Source of the DNA: UBA10427 sp003500135
GTDB taxonomy: Bacteria; Bacteroidota; Bacteroidia; Cytophagales; Cyclobacteriaceae
Length of the DNA: 5,032 nt
NCBI GenBank assembly: GCA_963966275.1
Contig: CAWZYQ010000210.1
Coordinates: 1-5,032, forward strand
Reading direction: 5' to 3'
The notes under the pieces were generated by a model that worked only from the letters and a program-made list of their open reading frames with translations, was not told the DNA's origin and ran no database searches. This document shows, in pieces, positions 1 to 5,032 of the stretch; positions within the stretch are counted from its first letter, which is position 1, and each line of letters begins with the position of its first letter. The position numbers were made by a program, and so were the translations under genes.

Positions 1-2649
1 TGGTGCTGGATGCCTCAAAATGGCGGTGATATCGATGCGACATCAAACATCAACCCGGCCAATAGTGATTCGAACGCTACTGACCAGGCAAAATTTACAA
101 AAACCACTGAAGGCGGTAAAACCTTATTCACATTGACTTTTACTCCTCAAGACTTTTTTGATGAGGACATATCCACTGAGGACGATATGGGATTGATAAT
201 CAAAGGGAATGACTGGGCTGATGGTCAAACATCCAACTATATTGTTACCTTTTATCAGGGTGGCTTTGAAGTAACGCTACAAAACCCAAGAAATGACCCT
301 CAATTTGTTGACACCAACGATGAATTAATCATTGAAGCTTTCGCAATCGAAAATGCAACATTTACATTAAGCATTAATGGCACGCAAGTTGATCAAAAGA
401 CAGGTTTATCAGAGTACAGCTATACCCATTTGGTCACTGAAACTTCCGGACAGATCCCTATGTCCCTTTTCGTAGAAGATGAGACCACCGACGAAGATAC
501 AACCATTAATTTTAGCTATATCCTGCGAATCCCATCGGTAAGCCAACCCCTGCCTGATGGCATTATTCCCGGAATTAACTATCATGACAATGATGATACG
601 AAAGCCACATTGTGCTTGTGGGCGCCCGGAAAAAATTCTGCCTTTGTATTGGGAGAATTTAACGACTTTAAAATTGACGCCAATTTCCAAATGTTTTATG
701 CTGGTGAGTATTTCTGGCTGGAAATTACCGGCCTTAATCCTGGTGAGGAATATGCCTTTCAATACCTGGTAGACGAGTCGATATATATTGCCGATCCATA
801 TTCTGAAAAAATATTGGATCCCGATGATCGTTTCATTCCTGAAACTATTTATCCGAATTTAAAACCTTACCCTGAGGCAGCATTAAAGCCCGACTGGTAC
901 AAAAACAGACTGGCTATCATTGAAACCGCACAGGAAGAATTTAACTGGCAGCACACGGATTATAACCGGCCTGCCAAAGAAGATCTGATTGTTTACGAAT
1001 TGCACATACGTGATTTTTTTGCCGAAGACGATCGTAATTATTTAAACCTGATCGATACCCTCTCTTACCTTCAGGAATTAGGGGTAAATACTATTGAACT
1101 CATGCCCATACAGGAGTTTGCAGGAAACAGCAGTTGGGGGTACAATCCAACATTTATGTTTGCAGTAGATAAGGCTTATGGTACAGAAGAGGCTCTGAAA
1201 CAATTTATCGATGCAGCTCATGAAAAAGGTATTGCAGTTGTTTTGGATATTGTATTCAATCATATGGATGTACCTAACCCTTATGTGGCCATGTGGTTTG
1301 ATTACGGTACATTTACTGTTGAACCGGATAACCCAATGTTCAATGTTACCGCCACGCACCCTTTCAGTGTATTCTTTGACATGAATCACGAAAGCGATAT
1401 GGCCAAGCATTTCATGGATACAACCATTCATTACTGGATCAATGAGTATAAGGTCGATGGTTTTCGATTTGACCTGTCAAAAGGGTTTACTCAAACCAAT
1501 TCAGGCAATGATGTAGGTGCCTGGAGTTCGAGAGATAACTCGAGGATTGCACTCTTAAAAAGAATGGCGGATAAAGTTTGGAGTTATGCACCTGACAACT
1601 GGTTGATTCTTGAACATTTTGCCGACAATGCGGAAGAAACAGAACTGTCTGAATATGGAATGATGCTTTGGGGCAATATGCATGGCAGTTATAAAGAAAC
1701 TATTTTAGGTTTTCATGACAATAATAAATCCAACCTTGAATGGGGATATGCCAAAGAAAGGGGTTGGGATAATTTGAACCTGGTTACCTACATGGAAAGC
1801 CATGACGAGGAAAGACAAACGGTAGAAGCCCGCGAAAATGGAAGAATAGCCGGAGATTACAATACAAGAAGATTATCTACTGCTCTGGAAAGAATTAAGG
1901 CCGCGTCTGCCTTCCTTTATTTCACACCTGGACCTAAAATGTTATGGCAATTTGGTGAACTGGGGTATGACATATCCATTAATGAAAATGGAAGAACAGG
2001 TGAAAAACCGGTAAAATGGGAGTACTACGACGAACCTGCAAGAAAGAAACTATACGATGTGATTTCTGAAATTACAGCCTTGCGTAGCTCTATCGATCTT
2101 ACTAATGCCGGTTTCAACTGGTCCGTAGATGGAGAAACAAAATGGATCAGTATTGATGCCGATCCTTTTGACATTACCATCGCCACCAACTTTGATGTTA
2201 TTTCTAAGGAAATCGCTCCTCAATTCGCCCAAACGGGTACCTGGTACGATTTATTTACTGACGAAACCATTGAAGTAACGGGAAGCAGTCAGGTATTTAC
2301 CTATGCACCGGGTCAATTCCACATTTTCACCTCTCAGGAAATTGAAGGCGTGAAAAGTGATTTGGTACCTTGGAACCCGAATAGAATTACATCTGTAGAA
2401 GATGAGTTAATTGATAGTAATATCATTATTTATCCTAATCCGGCCCAAACTGAAATTAACGTATCTTTATTGAATGGCGAATACCATAACATCTCTATTC
2501 ATGATATGAATGGCCGATTTATTAATGATGTATCAATTAACCCGGGAGGAATCACCAATATTGATGTTTCAACGCTTAATAGCGGAATGTATTACCTCAG
2601 AGTAGAAACACAAGAGGGAATTTCATTCCACAAATTCCTAAAAAATTAA
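1..2649 (+). CDS. Secreted multidomain GH13 alpha-amylase-family enzyme with CBM48-like domain and T9SS type A sorting domain (5' partial)
   Basis: This protein is predicted to hydrolyse alpha-glucans (starch, glycogen or pullulan) outside the cell. The reading frame is open to the window edge (Trp-Cys-Trp precede the first Met, at 10), and no signal peptide follows that Met, so the real start is upstream. Residues below count from that Met. Residues 1-180 are beta-rich modules I cannot assign. About 185-285 is a CBM48/isoamylase-N-like domain (WAP 204-206, GEFNDF 215-220). The GH13 barrel runs from about 325 (DLIVYELHIRDF) to 690, with WGYNP at 376-380, region I DIVFNH 413-418, region II GFRFDLSKGF with nucleophile D488, region III LEHF with acid/base E535, and region IV ESHDEER with D599. 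The catalytic triad is therefore complete. A domain C-like beta region (about 700-775) and a linker lead to the sorting domain. Precise specificity (alpha-amylase, pullulanase or other) is unresolved. A strong terminator follows the stop. Confidence 0.93.
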   Translation, partial: WCWMPQNGGDIDATSNINPANSDSNATDQAKFTKTTEGGKTLFTLTFTPQDFFDEDISTEDDMGLIIKGNDWADGQTSNYIVTFYQGGFEVTLQNPRNDPQFVDTNDELIIEAFAIENATFTLSINGTQVDQKTGLSEYSYTHLVTETSGQIPMSLFVEDETTDEDTTINFSYILRIPSVSQPLPDGIIPGINYHDNDDTKATLCLWAPGKNSAFVLGEFNDFKIDANFQMFYAGEYFWLEITGLNPGEEYAFQYLVDESIYIADPYSEKILDPDDRFIPETIYPNLKPYPEAALKPDWYKNRLAIIETAQEEFNWQHTDYNRPAKEDLIVYELHIRDFFAEDDRNYLNLIDTLSYLQELGVNTIELMPIQEFAGNSSWGYNPTFMFAVDKAYGTEEALKQFIDAAHEKGIAVVLDIVFNHMDVPNPYVAMWFDYGTFTVEPDNPMFNVTATHPFSVFFDMNHESDMAKHFMDTTIHYWINEYKVDGFRFDLSKGFTQTNSGNDVGAWSSRDNSRIALLKRMADKVWSYAPDNWLILEHFADNAEETELSEYGMMLWGNMHGSYKETILGFHDNNKSNLEWGYAKERGWDNLNLVTYMESHDEERQTVEARENGRIAGDYNTRRLSTALERIKAASAFLYFTPGPKMLWQFGELGYDISINENGRTGEKPVKWEYYDEPARKKLYDVISEITALRSSIDLTNAGFNWSVDGETKWISIDADPFDITIATNFDVISKEIAPQFAQTGTWYDLFTDETIEVTGSSQVFTYAPGQFHIFTSQEIEGVKSDLVPWNPNRITSVEDELIDSNIIIYPNPAQTEINVSLLNGEYHNISIHDMNGRFINDVSINPGGITNIDVSTLNSGMYYLRVETQEGISFHKFLKN
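2422..2646 (+). other. T9SS type A C-terminal sorting domain (within the GH13 protein)
   Basis: The last 75 or so residues (about 805-879) form the Por secretion/T9SS type A sorting domain. It opens with hydrophobic residues and YPNP (808-811), continues with a beta-sandwich pattern including a DMNGR turn and a DVSTLNSGMYYLRV stretch, and ends in a basic HKFLKN tail. In this family the domain directs a protein already exported by Sec through the type IX secretion system and is usually removed, with the cargo released or attached to surface lipopolysaccharide. This implies an outer-membrane T9SS in the host and an N-terminal signal peptide upstream of the window. Confidence 0.93.
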
Positions 2650-2654
2650 AAAAT

Positions 2655-2690
2655 TGACGCTCGTCATGTACTGGACGAGTGTCATTTTTT
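2655..2690 (+). terminator. Rho-independent terminator after the T9SS amylase gene
   Basis: An 11-bp stem (arms 2655-2665 and 2674-2684, with one G-U pair and otherwise fully paired) closes an 8-nt loop and is followed by six T residues (2685-2690). It starts 5 bases after the amylase stop codon. An A-run at 2648-2653 on the other side means it could also stop transcription on the minus strand, although no convergent gene is visible. It should separate amylase transcription from the downstream aldolase. Confidence 0.88.
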
Positions 2691-2697
2691 ATCTTTA
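2690..2697 (+). promoter_or_regulatory. Possible Bacteroidota -7 promoter element for the aldolase gene
   Basis: TATCTTTA differs by one base from the Bacteroidota -7 consensus TAnnTTTG and lies 63 bases before the aldolase ATG, directly after the preceding terminator. I see no convincing TTG -33 element at the expected spacing, since that region is occupied by the terminator hairpin. A weaker alternative is TTTATTTG at 2713-2720. The assignment rests on the motif match and on the need for a promoter between the terminator and the gene. Confidence 0.35.
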
Positions 2698-2760
2698 CCA
2701 AACTTTAATAAGTTTATTTGTTGTATTAATAAATCTGATAAACCATAAATAACTAATATT

Positions 2761-3834
2761 ATGAGCGTTGCAACGAAATTCAGACCAGGCGTATTACATG
2801 GACAAGAGGTTACCGACCTCCTGAACTATGCCAATGAAAATAATTTCGCCTTACCTGCAGTAAATGTTATCAACACAAGTTCTGTCAATGCAGTACTCGA
2901 AACCGCACGTGACCTGAACTCTCCTGTTATCATTCAGTTCTCAAATGGTGGAGCCGTATTTTTCGCCGGAAAAGGTTTGAGTAATGAAAACCAGCAGGCA
3001 GCTATTGCCGGTGGTATATCCGGTGCGCACCACGTACACCAAATGGCAAAAGCATATGGTGTTTCCGTTATTCTTCACACTGACCACTGTGCTAAGAAAC
3101 TTCTTCCTTGGATCGATGGATTATTGGATGCAGGAGAGCAGTTCTACAAAGAAAATGGTTACCCACTCTACAGCTCACACATGCTTGACCTTTCTGAAGA
3201 GCCTATTGAAGAAAACATCGATATCTCTAAGCAATACCTCAAAAGAATGGCTAAAATGGGTATGACCATTGAAATAGAATTAGGTGTAACCGGTGGTGAA
3301 GAAGATGGCGTGGACAATACTGACGTAGATAGTTCTAAACTATACACTCAGCCCGAAGAAGTGGCATATGCCTACGAAGAGCTTGGCAAAGTAAGTCCTA
3401 ACTTCACTATCGCGGCAGCTTTTGGTAATGTTCATGGTGTTTACAAACCAGGTAATGTAGTGCTTACTCCTGAAATCCTTAAAAATTCACAGGACTTTAT
3501 CCAGGAGAAATTTGGAACAGGTCACAACCCTGTAAACTTTGTGTTCCACGGAGGTTCTGGTTCTGAAAAAGAAAAAATTCAGGCTGCCATCGAATATGGA
3601 GCAATCAAAATGAACATCGATACTGATATGCAATGGGCATTTGCACATGGTGTGAAACAGTATATGGATGAGAAAAACGGCTATCTGCAATCTCAGATCG
3701 GTAACCCTGAAGGTGATGATAAGCCTAATAAGAAGTACTACGATCCTCGTGTATGGCTCAGAAAAGGTGAAGAATCATTCGTAGCCCGATTGAAAGAAGC
3801 TTTCGAAGATCTGAACTGTATAAACAGAAACTAA
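2761..3834 (+). CDS. fbaA: Class II fructose-bisphosphate aldolase (E. coli FbaA type)
   Basis: This cytoplasmic, zinc-dependent enzyme reversibly cleaves fructose 1,6-bisphosphate to dihydroxyacetone phosphate and glyceraldehyde 3-phosphate in glycolysis and gluconeogenesis. The 357-residue length matches the class IIA family (about 358 in E. coli), and resemblance to E. coli FbaA is clear throughout. Visible hallmarks are HTDHCAKKLLPWIDGLLDAGE with catalytic D108 and Zn ligand H109, EIELG with E173, the mobile-loop GGEEDGVD with E181, Zn ligands H225 (FGNVHGVYKPGN) and H263 (FHGGSGS), the substrate-binding NIDTD at 285-289, and the C-terminal NKKYYDPRVWLR signature. All expected catalytic residues are present. 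The ATG at 2761 gives the family's normal N-terminus. The leader is A/T-rich without a Shine-Dalgarno sequence, as is usual in Bacteroidota. Terminators on both sides suggest a monocistronic unit, so its position between two amylase genes need not mean co-regulation. Confidence 0.97.
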   Translation: MSVATKFRPGVLHGQEVTDLLNYANENNFALPAVNVINTSSVNAVLETARDLNSPVIIQFSNGGAVFFAGKGLSNENQQAAIAGGISGAHHVHQMAKAYGVSVILHTDHCAKKLLPWIDGLLDAGEQFYKENGYPLYSSHMLDLSEEPIEENIDISKQYLKRMAKMGMTIEIELGVTGGEEDGVDNTDVDSSKLYTQPEEVAYAYEELGKVSPNFTIAAAFGNVHGVYKPGNVVLTPEILKNSQDFIQEKFGTGHNPVNFVFHGGSGSEKEKIQAAIEYGAIKMNIDTDMQWAFAHGVKQYMDEKNGYLQSQIGNPEGDDKPNKKYYDPRVWLRKGEESFVARLKEAFEDLNCINRN

Positions 3835-3851
3835 TTGACATAACAAACACT

Positions 3852-3877
3852 AGGTGGGCTGTAACGCCCACCTTTTT
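3852..3877 (+). terminator. Rho-independent terminator after the aldolase gene
   Basis: A perfect 8-bp G/C-rich stem (AGGTGGGC at 3852-3859 pairing with GCCCACCT at 3866-3873) closes a 6-nt loop and runs into five T residues (3873-3877, the first shared with the stem). It begins 17 bases after the aldolase stop codon. Confidence 0.9.
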
Positions 3878-4230
3878 AAAATGCTTTGCTGTGAATTAAA
3901 TATCTCCATTACTTCCCTCCCTCCTTTTTTGAAATCACAGCAATATACCGAAAACGTTTCCGTAACTTTACTCCCATTTACGACTCATTTCAGGTTAGTA
4001 GTCAGACACCTTGTCCTTGAGCTTTTTTATAAGAATTGCAATCTCATACTGCTATTTATCTGCCTGGATTGTTATTTTTTGATTTTAAAAGAGTATTTTT
4101 ATAGATTATTGAATGGGCATCCGCCTTTTTTTGAACCTGTTAATCATACTCATCAAAATGTCAGAGGTACGTTTCGATTTTTCTCTCCAAATGCTCACAA
4201 ATTTTTTACAACCTATTTTAATAACGAACC
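3878..4230. other. Non-coding, T-rich intergenic region upstream of the SusG-like gene
   Basis: About 350 bases lie between the aldolase terminator and the next start codon. I find no RNA gene and no believable coding sequence. A + strand frame stays open across the region (3854-4234), but it starts inside the terminator, gives a Phe/Leu/Cys/His-rich composition typical of T-rich non-coding DNA and resembles no family I know. Visible elements are a 19-base pyrimidine tract (3912-3930) and a CG-centred near-palindrome (3949-3962). Loose -7-like matches occur at 3963-3970 (TAACTTTA) and 4168-4175 (TACGTTTC), but neither has a TTG at proper spacing, so I assign no promoter. The length suits a regulated promoter with a long leader. 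Confidence 0.6.
3949..3962. promoter_or_regulatory. Candidate LacI-family operator (CG-centred near-palindrome)
   Basis: CGAAAACGTTTCCG is a 14-bp inverted repeat in which 6 of 7 base pairs match, centred on CG with an AAACGTTT core. LacI-family regulators typically bind even palindromes with a central CG, and LacI-type regulators control maltose/starch genes in many Bacteroidota. A -7-like TAACTTTA starts at 3963, directly next to it, which would suit a repressor site. It lies about 270 bases before the SusG-like start. No regulator gene is in the window, so this is inferred from pattern and context only. Confidence 0.35.
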
Positions 4231-4332
4231 ATGACATTAAATATCTGTAAATCATTCCGGACACTTTGCGTAATGCTCATACCGGCCGTATTAGCAGTAG
4301 TAAGTTTGATGTCATGCACCAAAGAAGACAAA
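4231..4332 (+). other. Lipoprotein signal peptide, lipobox and surface-export-like motif (within the SusG-like protein)
   Basis: Residues 1-28 form a signal peptide with basic residues K7 and R10, a hydrophobic stretch (about 14-26) and a signal peptidase II site LMS|C with Cys29. Met at -2 is a little unusual in a lipobox but tolerated. Residues 30-34 (TKEDK) are charged and include adjacent acidic residues, similar to the short Lys/acidic lipoprotein export signals that send Bacteroidota lipoproteins to the outer face of the outer membrane. Confidence 0.75.
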
Positions 4333-5032
4333 AGTATGACCTTGCCCAATGAGAATGTAGTTGCTGAGTGGCCGATGGGGGTTGCCTATGAAATATTTGT
4401 TCAATCTTATGCCGACCATAATGGAGATGGTATAGGTGATATAAACGGATTAACCCAAAAACTTAATTATCTGAAAGATCTCGGGGTAAGTGCTATCTGG
4501 CTTATGCCCATTATGCCATCGCCCTCCTATCACAAATACGATGTCACGGATTATTATGGCATTCATGCCGATTATGGTAATATCGATGCTTTTAAAAACT
4601 TTGTAAACGAAGCTCATAAGAGAGATATTAAAGTAATTATTGACTTAATTGTGAATCATACCAGTAATGAGCGCCAGTGGTTTGAACAATCTGCCAATAA
4701 TCCCGGTTCAGCGCTTCGCGAACACTACATTTGGGCCAACGATTCACGTATAAAGGAAATAAGCTCCCTTGAGAAAGCAGCAACTGGTGATTCTGATAAT
4801 ATTACCCAATGGCACGAACATCCGGAAAACGATAAAAAATATTATGGTTTTTTCAGTGGCATGATGCCTGATCTCAATTACGACAATCCTGAGGTCCGAA
4901 AGGAAGTTATCGAAATTGGCAGGTATTGGTTGAATGAAATGAATGTAGATGGTTTCAGGCTGGATGCTGCCAAACATATCTACGAAGAGTACCGGGTAAA
5001 TGACAATCATGCCTGGTGGCAGGAATTTAAAC
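4231..5032 (+). CDS. SusG-like surface lipoprotein alpha-amylase, GH13_36 type (3' partial)
   Basis: This is predicted to be an outer-membrane lipoprotein that cleaves alpha-1,4-glucan to malto-oligosaccharides. Only the first 267 residues are in the window, with no stop reached. The ATG at 4231 is chosen because an in-frame TAA lies at 4222-4224 and because this start gives a full lipoprotein signal: K7 and R10, a hydrophobic core, then LMSC with the lipidated Cys at 29. The TKEDK that follows resembles the Bacteroidota lipoprotein export signal. The GH13 barrel begins near residue 52 (AYEIFVQSY). A calcium site DHNGDGIGD is at 62-70, region I DLIVNH at 138-143, region V MPDLN at 212-216, and region II GFRLDAAKH has nucleophile D245. 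MPDLN is known as the signature of the GH13_36 intermediate group, between oligo-1,6-glucosidases (QPDLN) and neopullulanases (MPKLN). Acid/base Glu and region IV lie beyond the window. Alpha-glucosidase-like activity is a possible alternative. Confidence 0.93.
   Translation, partial: MTLNICKSFRTLCVMLIPAVLAVVSLMSCTKEDKSMTLPNENVVAEWPMGVAYEIFVQSYADHNGDGIGDINGLTQKLNYLKDLGVSAIWLMPIMPSPSYHKYDVTDYYGIHADYGNIDAFKNFVNEAHKRDIKVIIDLIVNHTSNERQWFEQSANNPGSALREHYIWANDSRIKEISSLEKAATGDSDNITQWHEHPENDKKYYGFFSGMMPDLNYDNPEVRKEVIEIGRYWLNEMNVDGFRLDAAKHIYEEYRVNDNHAWWQEFK

Noticed and set aside
10..12. ATG at position 10 as the true start of the T9SS amylase
   Set aside because: The frame is open upstream to the window edge, no signal peptide follows this Met although a T9SS cargo needs one, and the residues around it look like the interior of a beta-rich domain.
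409..1431. Antisense open frames of about 117 codons (409-762 and 1078-1431)
   Set aside because: They lie wholly inside the strongly supported GH13 coding sequence, have no recognisable motifs, and mirror the codon pattern of the sense strand.
3912..3930. Pyrimidine tract whose complement contains GGAGGGAGGG (a possible ribosome binding site or G-quadruplex on the minus strand)
   Set aside because: No minus-strand gene follows it, since the next sequence is the aldolase terminator. The G-runs are too short for a convincing three-tier quadruplex.
3854..4234. Open + strand frame of 126 codons across the intergenic region
   Set aside because: It starts within the aldolase terminator, overlaps the start of the SusG-like gene, has a Phe/Leu/Cys/His-rich composition expected of T-rich non-coding DNA, and shows no recognisable domain.
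4744..5010. Antisense open frame of 88 codons opposite the SusG-like gene
   Set aside because: The sense frame carries conserved GH13 regions V and II over the same bases, so the antisense frame is a shadow.
1..5032. CRISPR arrays, tRNA/rRNA genes, insertion sequences and long repeats
   Set aside because: I looked across coding and intergenic segments and found no regularly spaced repeats, cloverleaf-like sequences, transposase motifs or terminal inverted repeats.

Overview
The window looks like a piece of a Bacteroidota chromosome. It is A/T-rich, has no Shine-Dalgarno-like sequence before its two visible starts, encodes a protein ending in a type IX secretion (T9SS) type A sorting domain, and encodes a lipoprotein with an acidic/lysine stretch after the lipobox cysteine, as in surface-exposed lipoproteins of this phylum. 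All genes read on the + strand. The genus cannot be decided from the sequence.

Layout. (1) Positions 1-2649: the 3' part of a large multidomain GH13 (alpha-amylase family) enzyme. It has N-terminal beta-rich modules, a CBM48-like domain, a complete catalytic barrel and a T9SS C-terminal sorting domain; its true start and signal peptide lie upstream of the window. (2) 2655-2690: a strong rho-independent terminator, followed at once by a possible Bacteroidota -7 promoter element. (3) 2761-3834: a complete class II fructose-bisphosphate aldolase of the E. coli FbaA type. (4) 3852-3877: a second clear terminator. (5) 3878-4230: about 350 bases of non-coding, T-rich DNA holding a near-perfect palindrome centred on CG that could be a LacI-family operator. 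(6) 4231-5032: the 5' part of a second GH13 enzyme, a SusG-like lipoprotein of the GH13_36 type, cut off by the window end just after its catalytic nucleophile.

How the parts may work together (inference). The T9SS enzyme and the lipoprotein enzyme fit a starch/alpha-glucan utilisation locus, with one enzyme exported through the T9SS and one anchored as an outer-membrane lipoprotein. Together they would produce malto-oligosaccharides for a SusC/SusD-type importer, which is not in this window. The aldolase is a central glycolytic enzyme. It sits between the two glycosidases but is bounded by terminators on both sides, so it is probably its own transcription unit. I see no evidence for a wholly new system here; the points worth a second look are the aldolase placement, the unassigned N-terminal modules, the candidate operator and the export signals of the two amylases.
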